Below are positions 1-8,507 of a DNA stretch of 57,741 nt, piece after piece. Location: positions 1-57,741 of the forward strand of contig CAIPEX010000025.1 of NCBI GenBank assembly GCA_903864185.1. The letters are read 5' to 3'. Both the position numbers and the translations under genes were made by a program. The DNA comes from an uncultured Chloroflexota bacterium. Lineage in GTDB: Bacteria > Chloroflexota > Limnocylindria > Limnocylindrales > Limnocylindraceae. The notes beneath the pieces are model-generated. The model had not been told where the DNA came from. It made no database searches and worked only from the letters and a program-made list of their open reading frames with translations. How positions within the stretch are numbered: position 1 is the stretch's first letter; every line of letters starts with the position of its first letter.

Positions 1-1
1 C

Positions 2-223
2 ACCACCGCAACAGAACTGCGGGCAGAACTTGCCAACCATCTCACGAGCGGCGTCGATTGGATCGCAGCCGTGACGGCGATGAGCGCAGGTGGCACAACG
101 CGCTTCATCGAGGTTGGCGCTGGTCGCGTACTCAGCGGCCTGGTGAAGCGAATCCCTGCAGCGAGTACCGCCGAGGTGCTCAGCATTGATGAGCTCTATG
201 CCGCAACAGCGGCTGGAGCATAG
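2..223 (+). CDS. fabD: Malonyl-CoA:ACP transacylase, C-terminal fragment (cut by window edge)
   Basis: Only the last 73 codons are present; the start lies left of the window. The readable frame runs from base 2 to a TAG at 221-223. It shows the FabD C-terminal pattern: V-x-W near the start, then FIEVGAGRVLSGLVKR, which matches the family signature F-x-E-x-G-P-G-x-V-L-x-G-L-x-K-R, with Ala in place of the usual Pro. FabD transfers malonyl from CoA to acyl carrier protein to feed fatty acid elongation in the cytoplasm. The stop is followed by an AGGAGG ribosome site for the next gene, fabF, 8 bp away. The catalytic Ser/His part is outside the window, so the call rests on the tail and the context. 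Confidence 0.8.
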   Translation, partial: TTATELRAELANHLTSGVDWIAAVTAMSAGGTTRFIEVGAGRVLSGLVKRIPAASTAEVLSIDELYAATAAGA

Positions 224-231
224 GAGGAAGC

Positions 232-1497
232 ATGCGCGAACCCGATCACACGCGACGCGTCGTTATCACCGGCCTCGGCATCGTCTCGCCGATCGGCAAC
301 ACCGTGGGCGACGTATGGAGTTCCCTCACCGAGGGGCGCAGCGGCATCGCGCAGATCACCCACTGGGATCCAACCCCCTATGCCCCTTACGTTGTTGCTG
401 GCGAAGTGAAGGGCTTCGACGCCAGCCAGTGGCTCGACGCAAAGCAGATCCGCCGCACTGGCCCCGAGATCCACTGGGGCGTTGCGGCAGCCATGGAGGC
501 ACTCCGCCACAGCGGCCTTGAGATCACCGATACGAACCGCGAAGAGGTGGGCGTCGTCTTCGGCTCGGGCGCAGGTGGACAGAGCCTCTTCATTGAGAAC
601 CAGATGGCCTGGAAGGAGAAGGGGTCGCGTTCTGTTGCGCCGACCTTCATCGCCCACGGCCTCGTCGACAGCACCTCGGGCATGATCGCGATCGAGTCGG
701 GTGCCGTCGGGCACAACCTCGCCGTGGTCTCCGCCTGCGCCACTGGCACGCACGCCTTGGGCGAAGCGGCCGAGGCGATCAAGCGTGGCGATGTCACCGC
801 CGTCATCGCCGGCTCCACAGAGAACCCCCTCATCGAGGTTGCCCATATCGGGTTCATGAACATGCGCGGCCTTGGTGCGCCGCGCGCCGGCGAGGGCCCA
901 GCAACGGCAAGCCGCCCCTACGACAAGGATCGCGCCGGCTTCGTTCTTGGCGAAGGGTCGGGCGCCTTCATTGTTGAAGACCTCGCCGCGGCAACCGCAC
1001 GCGGCGCCACGATCTACGCCGAAGTGGTGGGCTACGGCAGCTCCGCCGACGCACACGACATGATCCAGCCGATCGAGGGTGGTGCCGGCTCAGCACGCTC
1101 CATCAAGTGGGCGCTGCAGCGCGGCAAGATCGACGCGTCGGAGATCGACCTGATCAATCCGCACGGTACGAGCACCCCGGTGGGTGATGAGCGCGAGGCG
1201 CTTGCCTTCTATGCTGCACTCGGCCAGCGCGCGTCGCAGATCCCTGTATCGGCAACAAAGTCGCTCACCGGCCACCTCATGGGTGCCGCGGGTGCAGTTG
1301 AGGCGATCTTCACCACGCTCTCGCTCCACCACCAGACGATTCCTGGAACCCTCAACACGCGAGAGATCGACCCAGCGTGCAATCTCAACGTAATCCTCGA
1401 GACGCGAGCAGCGGAGATTCGCGCTGCGGTGAGCAACAATGTTGGCCTTGGCGGGCACAATGGTGCAGTCGTCTTGCGACGCTGGACAGGAAAGTAG
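232..1497 (+). CDS. fabF: Beta-ketoacyl-ACP synthase II (first of two tandem copies)
   Basis: The 421-residue thiolase-fold condensing enzyme extends acyl-ACP with malonyl-ACP. The Cys-His-His triad is intact: C169 in SACATGTHA, H311 in NPHGTSTPVGD and H348 in KSLTGHLMGAAG. The start is ATG 232 with AGGAGG five to ten bases upstream. It lies 8 bp after fabD and 8 bp before a second KAS II gene, so the three are probably cotranscribed. The length is normal for FabF (410-425). No acpP or fabG is visible between them. Because both copies keep the active Cys, this is not a KS-alpha / chain-length-factor pair. Different chain-length preference is possible, but I cannot see it from the sequence. 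Confidence 0.92.
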   Translation: MREPDHTRRVVITGLGIVSPIGNTVGDVWSSLTEGRSGIAQITHWDPTPYAPYVVAGEVKGFDASQWLDAKQIRRTGPEIHWGVAAAMEALRHSGLEITDTNREEVGVVFGSGAGGQSLFIENQMAWKEKGSRSVAPTFIAHGLVDSTSGMIAIESGAVGHNLAVVSACATGTHALGEAAEAIKRGDVTAVIAGSTENPLIEVAHIGFMNMRGLGAPRAGEGPATASRPYDKDRAGFVLGEGSGAFIVEDLAAATARGATIYAEVVGYGSSADAHDMIQPIEGGAGSARSIKWALQRGKIDASEIDLINPHGTSTPVGDEREALAFYAALGQRASQIPVSATKSLTGHLMGAAGAVEAIFTTLSLHHQTIPGTLNTREIDPACNLNVILETRAAEIRAAVSNNVGLGGHNGAVVLRRWTGK

Positions 1498-1505
1498 GAG
1501 GCGAG

Positions 1506-2780
1506 ATGGCAGCCGCGATGCGACCAGATGAACAGCGCGCCGTCATCACGGGCTACGGTGCCATCACACCCATCGGGAATAGTGCCGCCGAATATTGGGA
1601 CGGCCTGATCGCTGGTCGATCTGGCGCAGGACTGATCACCCACTTTGATCCAGGAGACAACGAGGTGCGGATTGCGGCAGAGGTCAAAGACTTCGACCCG
1701 CTCAAGACGATGGACATGAAGATGGCGCGGCGGATGAGCCGCTTTGTGCAGTTTGCGATCGCCGCGGCAACCGAGGCGATCGAGCACGCTGGCCTCTCGA
1801 AGATCCACGAGTGGGATGAGGAGCGCCGCGATCGTGTCGCCACGGTCATCAACACCGGTGGTGGCGGCATCGAGCAGGTCACGATTGGGAGTGATGCCTA
1901 CCGCGAGAAGGGTGGACGCTTCGTCAGCCCATTCGCAATCCCCGCCCTCAGCCCGAGCATGGGCGCCTGCATGGTGAGCATGAAGTACGGACTCACTGGT
2001 GCGGCGATCACCCAGGCGGCCGCCTGCGCAACGGGCGTGCTCGCCTTCCAAGACGCACTGCGCCTGATCCGTAGCGGTGAGGCCGATCTGGTGATTGCCG
2101 GCGGCGTTGAGGCGCCACTCCTCCCGATGGCCTTCGCCGCCCTCAGCAACATGGGCGCACTGAGCAAGCGCAACGAAGATCCGACGCGTGCGAGCCGCCC
2201 ATTCGACAAGAACCGTGACGGCTTCGTCTTTGGCGAAGGTGGTGCCGTCTTCGTCGTCGAGTCACTCGCCCATGCCAAGGCGCGCGGCGCCACCATTCGT
2301 GCCGAGCTGCTCGGTGCCGGTGCAACCGCCGACGCCTTCCATATCAGCGCACCTGAGCCAACCGGCCGCGGTGCCGCTGGCTCAATGACGAAGGCGCTTC
2401 GTGACGGCGGCGCAACGGCAGAAGAGGTCAGCTACATCGTGGCGCACGGCACCAGCACGCCACTGAACGACGCGACTGAGACGAAGGCGATCAAGCGAGC
2501 CCTCGGCGATCACGCCTACACGATCCCGATCAGCTCACCGAAGAGCATGGTCGGCCACCTCCTTGGCGGCGCTGGCGCCGTGGCCGGCCTCGCCGCCATC
2601 CGAGCGATCGAGACGGGCACCGTGCCGCCAACGATCAACCTCGAAACACCAGACCCAGAGTGCGACCTTGACTACGTACCGAACACCGCGCGCACGAACC
2701 AGGCAATCGACCGTGTGTTAATCAACGGCTTCGGCTTCGGTGGCCAGAACGCCTCGGCGCTCTTCGGGAAAATGCGTTAA
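1506..2780 (+). CDS. fabF: Beta-ketoacyl-ACP synthase II (second tandem copy)
   Basis: A 424-residue KAS II paralogue of the preceding gene, with triad C174 (AAACATGVLA), H314 (VAHGTSTPLND) and H351 (KSMVGHLLGGAG). I chose ATG 1506 because GGAGG lies 5-9 bases upstream. The reading frame is open further upstream to 1377, but that would overlap the first fabF by over 100 bases. The two copies are clearly diverged; the N-terminal strands read VITGLGIVSPIGN in the first and VITGYGAITPIGN in the second. The role is fatty acid chain elongation. A dedicated role in branched or long-chain acyl synthesis would be conjecture. Confidence 0.92.
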   Translation: MAAAMRPDEQRAVITGYGAITPIGNSAAEYWDGLIAGRSGAGLITHFDPGDNEVRIAAEVKDFDPLKTMDMKMARRMSRFVQFAIAAATEAIEHAGLSKIHEWDEERRDRVATVINTGGGGIEQVTIGSDAYREKGGRFVSPFAIPALSPSMGACMVSMKYGLTGAAITQAAACATGVLAFQDALRLIRSGEADLVIAGGVEAPLLPMAFAALSNMGALSKRNEDPTRASRPFDKNRDGFVFGEGGAVFVVESLAHAKARGATIRAELLGAGATADAFHISAPEPTGRGAAGSMTKALRDGGATAEEVSYIVAHGTSTPLNDATETKAIKRALGDHAYTIPISSPKSMVGHLLGGAGAVAGLAAIRAIETGTVPPTINLETPDPECDLDYVPNTARTNQAIDRVLINGFGFGGQNASALFGKMR

Positions 2781-2789
2781 GGCCAACGC

Positions 2790-3086
2790 ATGGAGATGCG
2801 CGTGCGTGCGTCGCTGATTCACTGGCGGGGGCCATCGCCATTTCATTTCGTCCCCATCCCAAAGAAGGAGAGCGCACAGATCAAGTCGCTCTCTCGCCAG
2901 CTCACCTACGGCTGGGGAGTAATCCCGGTCAAGGGACGCATCGGCGCCACTACGTTTAGCACCTCGCTCTTTCCTAAAAGCGACTCGTACCTCATCCCGA
3001 TCAAGGTTGCGGTCCGCACAGCCGAGGGATTAGAGATTGGCGATTCCGTAACTGTTGACCTCACTTTTGAATTGAGTCCGCAATAG
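2790..3086 (+). CDS. DUF1905-family small protein
   Basis: A 98-residue protein whose body matches the DUF1905 pattern as I know it: an early aromatic strand, a lysine/serine helix, then GRIGATTFSTSLFPKSDSY followed by a VRTAEGLEIGDSVTVDL-type ending. The family is a small beta-rich fold of unknown function, often found alone or fused to YdeI/OmdA domains. The start is ATG 2790 with AAGG nearby; a second ATG at 2796 is equally possible. It lies 9 bp after fabF and 2 bp before a YCII-domain gene, so cotranscription is likely. Confidence 0.7.
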   Translation: MEMRVRASLIHWRGPSPFHFVPIPKKESAQIKSLSRQLTYGWGVIPVKGRIGATTFSTSLFPKSDSYLIPIKVAVRTAEGLEIGDSVTVDLTFELSPQ

Positions 3087-3088
3087 CC

Positions 3089-3415
3089 ATGCGGTTCGTT
3101 CTCTTCGTCATTGACAGCGGCAGCAACACTGCCACCCCTGGCGAAGGTGCCGCAATCGACGCCTTCAACGAGCGCCTTACGGCGGGCAACCATTTGATCC
3201 TCGCCGCGGGTATTGCCGAACCGAACCGCGCCACGCTGATCGACAATCGCAACGATCTCGGCGCCATCACCCCTGGCACACTCTTCTCCGGCCCCGAGCA
3301 CTACAGCGGCTTTTGGATTATCAACGCCGATTCACCCGAGCAGGCGCAGGCCTTTGCGGTGGATGGCTCTCGCGCGTGTAATCGCCGGGTGGAGCTGCGG
3401 CCGTTTCTCGTTTAA
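3089..3415 (+). CDS. YCII/DGPF-domain protein
   Basis: A 108-residue protein with the ferredoxin-like YCII fold: a first strand MRFVLFVIDS, a helix with FNERL, then LILAAGI, a middle strand, and a final strand FWIINADSPEQAQAF in which the S-P-E-x-A/E-A helix is typical. Members are small cytoplasmic proteins, some with dehydrochlorinase-like chemistry and most uncharacterised. It ends in a 4-base overlap with the convergent membrane gene on the other strand. I assign no substrate. Confidence 0.65.
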   Translation: MRFVLFVIDSGSNTATPGEGAAIDAFNERLTAGNHLILAAGIAEPNRATLIDNRNDLGAITPGTLFSGPEHYSGFWIINADSPEQAQAFAVDGSRACNRRVELRPFLV

Positions 3416-4047
3416 CTTGCACGCACCTCAATTGACCAGTTAGGGCGCCAAGCCCAGAGCGCTGTGCCCAACGCAAGCAATATTGACGTACACGCCCAAG
3501 CCCAACCGTCAGCTACCGGAAGCCCGATCCAAGCCCATCCAGCCGCAGCGGTTTCATCAGCGAAACCAAACACGCCAACCGCCAGGAGATAGAGTGCCGG
3601 CGCAATTGACGCGGTGCGCCATCCAGCAAAGAACCGGGCAACGAGTAGCCAGCCTAGGTAAGTCATGAGCGCTCGTGTGGCAATCAGATACGTATCGCCT
3701 ACATCTGAAGCATTGAGTCCCGCAGAGACCTGTGCGCCGATCGCTCCAAGAGCCAAGAATGCACAGACGCTTGAGGCCACGAGTACTGCGTCATAGCGAC
3801 GTATGCGGCGCGCTGCTACGGACTCTTGCGCGGGAAGCCCACTAGACAGCCCAAACCCTAAAGCGCTTGGCAACCCTAAAGCGATGAAGAGGGCGATCAC
3901 CAGCGGTGCGCCAATGGGACTCACCCGAATAGAGATTGCGCTGGCTGGAACTTGCAAAAGAAGTGCCGATCCGACTACCGAAAGAGCAATCAGATTGACT
4001 CGGCGAACTTTTCGATACAGGGACACGCTATTGAATGCTGTAGTCAT
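3412..4047 (-). CDS. Membrane protein, third gene of an ABC cassette
   Basis: A 211-residue very hydrophobic protein with about five to six predicted membrane segments separated by short polar loops. I recognise no enzyme motif. The start ATG at 4047 lies 20 bases inside the end of the preceding membrane gene, so the two are translationally coupled behind an ABC ATPase. It probably forms part of the membrane channel or an accessory subunit of that transporter. Tryptophan-rich segments near residues 180-200 are notable. Family unknown. Confidence 0.6.
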   Translation of the reverse strand: MTTAFNSVSLYRKVRRVNLIALSVVGSALLLQVPASAISIRVSPIGAPLVIALFIALGLPSALGFGLSSGLPAQESVAARRIRRYDAVLVASSVCAFLALGAIGAQVSAGLNASDVGDTYLIATRALMTYLGWLLVARFFAGWRTASIAPALYLLAVGVFGFADETAAAGWAWIGLPVADGWAWACTSILLALGTALWAWRPNWSIEVRAS

Positions 4048-5305
4048 CGGGCGATTGGCATTTAGCGACTAACGCAGACAGACGCTCCAACCAAGCATTC
4101 CGTGTTGCGATGGACACGGCACTAAGTGTGCTGTACAGATCCTTGATGGGGATGCCGCCAGATGCTGACGGATCTGCGATCAACCAGCCGAGATTCTCTT
4201 GTAGCATCGCTTCGGACCCACCCATCGCTGTGAACCACCAGCCACGCAACACATCAATAGAAGAACCACTGAGAGGCGCAACCGCCGCCTCAAAAGCACA
4301 CGCGGGCCACGGCGCCAACCCTTGTGATATTGACCAGCGAACTGAATCTGGATCTGACTTCCACAAGTCGAGCGTGAGGGTGCCCACTGATGAGGGGCTC
4401 GCGAGCTCTTCACTCCAGCGACCTGGGATCGGCAAGTCCTCACGAGTCAGTGCAACTATCACTGCAGTCAACGTCGTCCGAAACACTTGTGTGGGGCCGT
4501 CGTGCTCAGACCACAGGCACAACTCTGTTGCGCCGACCATGCTGCACTTTAAGGCGGACCGATCGCGCGCCACCTCTGGAATCGGACCAACATTCCAGGC
4601 GAACGCGCTACTGACCATCACCCCTGTAACGAGCATTGCGGTTGCGACGATGCGTGACCATCGCATATGGAATGCGCCGATCGCATAGAGCGCTACGGCG
4701 ATGATTGTTACATTCATAATCAGGCCTGCGAGCAGTGCAGCCGGCGCAATATCAGCGCCGATGCGGCAGCAATCTCGGTACATGCCGCTTAACTGTCGCA
4801 ACCATTCCGCAGGCAGCGCCGGCACAAAGGCGAACCAGAGAAATGGTGCCAAGAGCATGCCTGGCAGAGCCACCGACATGGGGAGTCGTAGCCCTGCAAG
4901 GAAACCCACTAGGCTCCACGCGCAGATTGCAACGAATCCAACTACAACGATGCGAATCTCAGGCAGCCCTGCCTGACCGTAGACAGCGGCAAAAACGACG
5001 GAGCCGAGTAAAAACACTGCCCCCAAGATGATCGATGGGGTTACCGCGATGATCGTGATCGCCCACTTAGGGCGAGTGTGTGGCGCGTCCCATATGCCGC
5101 CGCGACGAAGCCGAGCAGCCTCCCATGCCGCAGTCGCCGCGACAAAACCCACTAAGAAGCACATAGAAGAGGTTGCGCCCGCCGTCGCAGCAACTCCGTA
5201 GTTGTTCGGGTAGATTGCCTTCGTCACATAGAGGATGGAAAGGATCAGCGTAGGTAACGTCAGCCAAGCTGCGGGCGATATCCTTAGAATTGTTCTGAGA
5301 CGCAC
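4028..5305 (-). CDS. ABC-cassette membrane protein with C-terminal soluble region
   Basis: A 425-residue protein with roughly six to seven membrane helices in the first 250 residues, then a soluble C-terminal part of about 170 residues with several Cys and Trp. The start is GTG 5305, immediately after the TAG of the ABC ATPase gene with no gap; no better start lies nearby. Gene order and hydrophobic profile suggest an ABC-2-like exporter permease, but no family motif is certain. The large soluble tail is odd for an ABC-2 permease and may face outwards. Lantibiotic immunity-type or peptide export would fit, but this is unproven. Confidence 0.6.
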   Translation of the reverse strand: MRLRTILRISPAAWLTLPTLILSILYVTKAIYPNNYGVAATAGATSSMCFLVGFVAATAAWEAARLRRGGIWDAPHTRPKWAITIIAVTPSIILGAVFLLGSVVFAAVYGQAGLPEIRIVVVGFVAICAWSLVGFLAGLRLPMSVALPGMLLAPFLWFAFVPALPAEWLRQLSGMYRDCCRIGADIAPAALLAGLIMNVTIIAVALYAIGAFHMRWSRIVATAMLVTGVMVSSAFAWNVGPIPEVARDRSALKCSMVGATELCLWSEHDGPTQVFRTTLTAVIVALTREDLPIPGRWSEELASPSSVGTLTLDLWKSDPDSVRWSISQGLAPWPACAFEAAVAPLSGSSIDVLRGWWFTAMGGSEAMLQENLGWLIADPSASGGIPIKDLYSTLSAVSIATRNAWLERLSALVAKCQSPDDYSIQ

Positions 5306-6052
5306 CTACTTGCTGCCAGCAATTAGTGTGAGGAATGCTGTCTCAATTGGGCGCTCACTCCCTGCAGGGGCACGCGCCGCAAAGTCCCGCAGCGCACCAT
5401 CAAACGCGATATTGCCTGCATGAAGTACGGCGACATGCTGATATGCGTTCGTTATTTCTCCTGTGTCATGGGTCGAAACCACAACCGTTCGGTCCGCACC
5501 AATCTTTACCAGTAATTCACGGAACATCGCTCGCTGCTCTGGGTCAAGGCCAGAGGTGGGCTCGTCAAGCAGCAAGACTTCTGCATCGTGAACCAGGGCA
5601 CTGGCAAGACCAACGCGCCGTTGCTGGCCTCCTGAAAGTTCACTTGCAGGCCGGTCAGCTAGATCCTGAAGAGACACGCGAGCTAACGCTTCAGTTGCCC
5701 CGCGCCATGAATCGTCACGACTCATCCCCTTCAGCCAACCAGAATACGCCACCTGCTCTCGCACGGTGAGCCCTGGTGCTGCTCGATACTGCTGCGGCAT
5801 CCATGCCACGCGCGTTCGAAACTGGGTTTGCTGCTCGTGGGAATCCAACTCGTTCAGCGAAACTTTGCCACCCTTTGCCATCAGCGCTGTCGCGCCAATG
5901 GACAAGAGCGTGCTCTTGCCTGCGCCATTGATCCCAAGAAGGGCGGTAACGCCTGTAGGCACGTGCCAAGTTAAGTGTTGCAGGACGGCAAGTTCGCCTT
6001 GGCCTTTGCGGCGGTAGCTGAAGGTGATGTCACGCAGTTGGAGCCCGTTCAT
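5306..6052 (-). CDS. ABC transporter ATP-binding protein
   Basis: A 248-residue ATPase subunit. Walker A is GINGAGKST (40-48), the Q-loop MPQQ is near 85, the signature LSGGQQRR is at 139-146, Walker B is VLLLDEPTSGLD (159-170), and the H-loop is in VVSTHD. I chose ATG 6052 because GGAGG lies six bases upstream; an ATG at 6067 in the same frame would put that site inside the gene. It energises the two membrane proteins directly downstream, with 0 bp spacing to the first. The subfamily resembles ABC-2 exporters of the multidrug, lantibiotic or Na+ type. The substrate is unknown. Confidence 0.85.
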   Translation of the reverse strand: MNGLQLRDITFSYRRKGQGELAVLQHLTWHVPTGVTALLGINGAGKSTLLSIGATALMAKGGKVSLNELDSHEQQTQFRTRVAWMPQQYRAAPGLTVREQVAYSGWLKGMSRDDSWRGATEALARVSLQDLADRPASELSGGQQRRVGLASALVHDAEVLLLDEPTSGLDPEQRAMFRELLVKIGADRTVVVSTHDTGEITNAYQHVAVLHAGNIAFDGALRDFAARAPAGSERPIETAFLTLIAGSK

Positions 6053-6108
6053 CACTTGCCTCCACATATACGAATCAAGTTCGGATATGTGGATCCTAGC
6101 AGGGGGGG

Positions 6109-8463
6109 CTACCTCTCGTCGTTGCGCATGTGGCTTCGCTCTAGCGGGAGCCTTCGCAGTCGCAAGGAGTTGAGCACAACGCTCACACTCGAGAGGCCCA
6201 TCGCTGCAGCAGCGAGTGCGGGGTCAAGACCAATACCAAATGTTGGGAGCAGCGCTCCGGCCGCGAGTGGCACGAGGATGATGTTGTAGCCGAAGGCCCA
6301 GGTGAGATTCTGCTTGATGATGCGCGTTGTCGCACGAGCAAGATCAATGAGCTGCACCACGCCGTGGAGATCCGAGCTTGCGAGTGTGGCGCTTGCGGCC
6401 TCGACGGCAATCTCAGCGCCGCCGCCCATGGCAATGCCAACGCTTGCAGCAGCGAGTGCTAGCGCATCGTTGATGCCATCGCCAACCATCGCAACCGGTC
6501 CACCAACGAGGCGTGAGATCTCTTCGACCGCGTCACCTTTTTCGCGCGGGAGCACGCCGCCGCGCGCGTGCTCGGGAGGGATGCCGATGCGTGCCGCAAT
6601 GGCGGCAACGGTCTCTGCGCGATCTCCCGAGATGATCCATGAGGCAATGCCACGATCGGCGAGCGCGCGTACCGTTGCTGCCGCCTCAGGTCGAACCTCG
6701 TCTGCAAGGGCAATGAGGCCAATCGGCTGTGCGTTCAGCGCAACATAGACAACGGTGTGGCCAGCCGCCGCCTCTTCATCGGCCCAGCGATCGAGCGGTG
6801 CGAGGAGTTCGGCCTGCACGCTGAGTGCCAGAAGGTGCGCGCGCGACCCGACGGCAATCGACGCGCCATCGATGGTGGCAACGACGCCGCCACCGACCAG
6901 GGTACGGCGCGCCGTTGCAGCTGGCCATTCCGCGGCAGCCGCAGTTGCGGCTGCAACGATGGCACGGCCGAGCGGGTGCTCGGAGCCGGCCTCGGCTGCT
7001 GCCGCGGCGATCAGGAGGGCATCGCTGTCGCCGGCAAGGGGCCCGGTTGAGAGGGGTCGCAGCGCAACGATGGCGGGGCGCCCGAGGGTGAGGGTGCCGG
7101 TCTTATCCCAGATGACCGCCTTCAACTTCCCCGCCGTTTCGAGCACGGCGGCATCCCGCACGAGGATTCCACGCTCAGAACCACGACCGATCCCAGCGAT
7201 GACGGCGGTTGGCGTGGCGAGCCCCATCGCGCAGGGGCAGGCGACCACGAGCACGGCGATCGCGCTGGCGACCGCCCGCACGAGGCGCGGCTCGGCGCCG
7301 AAGAGGTACCAGGCGGCAAAGGTGGCGAGGGCGATGAGGAGGATCGTTGGCACGAAGATTGCGGAGATTCGGTCGGCGAGGCGCGCGATCGCGGGCTTCG
7401 ATCCTTGCGCTCGTTCAACGGCGGCGACGATGCGCGCCAGCGCAGTGCTGCTGCCAACCGATACGGCACGCATGATGATTGGTGCATCGAGGAGCAGCGT
7501 GCCGGCAAGGATGCGTGCCCCCGTGTCGCGAAGGACGGGGATCGACTCTCCGCTCATTGCAGATTCATCGAGCGAGGCTCCGCCACGAACGATGATCCCG
7601 TCAACAGGAATTCTGTCACCAGGTCGAACGAGGATGAGATCTCCCGCAATAACGCGCGCGAGTTCGACGCGCTCGGTTCGCGTTGCATCAGGGTGCGGAA
7701 CGAGTTCCACGATAGATGGACGCAAGTTCAAGAGTGCGCGCACTGCACCAGTTGTTGCCTCGCGCGCGCGTGACTCCATCCATCGCCCGAGTGAAACGAA
7801 ACCGATGATCAGTGCGGCGGCATCCCATGTTGCATGTGCTGGAACGCCGATCTGCATCAGTTCGCTATGAAAGATCGTGAGCACAACAGACCAGCCCCAC
7901 GCGGTGGTGGTGCCGAGACTCACGAGCGTCTCCATCGTGAGGCTCCCATGGCGAAGTGCGCGCAGCGCCCGCGAATGGAACGGCCAACCAACGTAGAACT
8001 GCACGAGGGTTGCAGGAAGGATCAACCAACGATTGACCTGATCCATGCTGATGAAGAGCCAGTCTTGCAGCATGAGGAACATGGCAATGAATCCAAAGGC
8101 AGTGGCGATGATGCCACCGCGCAACATTGCGCGCGAGGCACGCGCGCGACCAGTGGCAAGCTCTTCGCTCAACGCTGCGCGCGCGGCATCAACATCGGCG
8201 TCTGGCTCACGGCCGGCGAGTGCGAGCGCGGCCGCCGGCACCTCATAGCCGGAGGCGGCGATTGCGGCGGCGAGTTCTGCAACGCCCGTCTGGTCGGGGA
8301 GATAGCGAATCGTCGCGCTCTCGGTCGCAAGGTTGACCTGCGCCTCTGCGACGCCGTCAGCTGCCTTGAGGAAACGCTCGACCCGGTTGACGCACGAGGC
8401 GCACGTCATCCCCACGATCGGCAGGGTGACCTCGGCGCCGGGAGTTGGCTCGTGTGTCTGCAT
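6109..8463 (-). CDS. copA: Copper-translocating P1B-type ATPase
   Basis: A 784-residue P-type ATPase. It has one N-terminal heavy-metal domain with GMTCASC (C21, C24), about eight membrane helices, an actuator loop with SGESIPV, the intramembrane metal site CPC in VACPCAMGLATP, the phosphorylation motif DKTGTLT, and the hinge GDGIND. CPC plus one CxxC domain indicates Cu(I) export (P1B-1). The ATG at 8463 overlaps a 7-3-7 palindrome, so leader and operator coincide. It is divergent from ogt with a 44-bp gap. The neighbourhood further on contains other copper proteins (CtaG, cupredoxins), which fits copper homeostasis. The first possible alternative start is Met19, which would remove the CxxC context, so ATG 8463 is favoured. 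Confidence 0.93.
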   Translation of the reverse strand: MQTHEPTPGAEVTLPIVGMTCASCVNRVERFLKAADGVAEAQVNLATESATIRYLPDQTGVAELAAAIAASGYEVPAAALALAGREPDADVDAARAALSEELATGRARASRAMLRGGIIATAFGFIAMFLMLQDWLFISMDQVNRWLILPATLVQFYVGWPFHSRALRALRHGSLTMETLVSLGTTTAWGWSVVLTIFHSELMQIGVPAHATWDAAALIIGFVSLGRWMESRAREATTGAVRALLNLRPSIVELVPHPDATRTERVELARVIAGDLILVRPGDRIPVDGIIVRGGASLDESAMSGESIPVLRDTGARILAGTLLLDAPIIMRAVSVGSSTALARIVAAVERAQGSKPAIARLADRISAIFVPTILLIALATFAAWYLFGAEPRLVRAVASAIAVLVVACPCAMGLATPTAVIAGIGRGSERGILVRDAAVLETAGKLKAVIWDKTGTLTLGRPAIVALRPLSTGPLAGDSDALLIAAAAAEAGSEHPLGRAIVAAATAAAAEWPAATARRTLVGGGVVATIDGASIAVGSRAHLLALSVQAELLAPLDRWADEEAAAGHTVVYVALNAQPIGLIALADEVRPEAAATVRALADRGIASWIISGDRAETVAAIAARIGIPPEHARGGVLPREKGDAVEEISRLVGGPVAMVGDGINDALALAAASVGIAMGGGAEIAVEAASATLASSDLHGVVQLIDLARATTRIIKQNLTWAFGYNIILVPLAAGALLPTFGIGLDPALAAAAMGLSSVSVVLNSLRLRRLPLERSHMRNDER

Positions 8464-8478
8464 ACTCCTGGGGAGTAT
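8462..8478 (-). promoter_or_regulatory. CsoR/CueR-like palindromic operator overlapping the copA start codon
   Basis: A perfect 7-base inverted repeat with a 3-base centre: ATACTCC, TGG, GGAGTAT on the plus strand. The minus strand carries TATACT (8479-8474), a good -10 element, inside the right arm. Transcription would then begin only 3-5 bases before the ATG, giving an almost leaderless mRNA. Copper-responsive repressors of the CsoR type bind G/C-rich palindromes with ATAC/GTAT ends, which this resembles. No csoR gene is in the window. A -35 element is not obvious. Confidence 0.45.
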
Positions 8479-8507
8479 AGAGGATTTTGAGCGGCTAGGA
8501 TCCCATC

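Noticed and set aside
6755-7870. Plus-strand frame of about 370 codons opposite copA
   Set aside because: Low-complexity Arg/Ala/Ser sequence, mirror of a conserved P-type ATPase.
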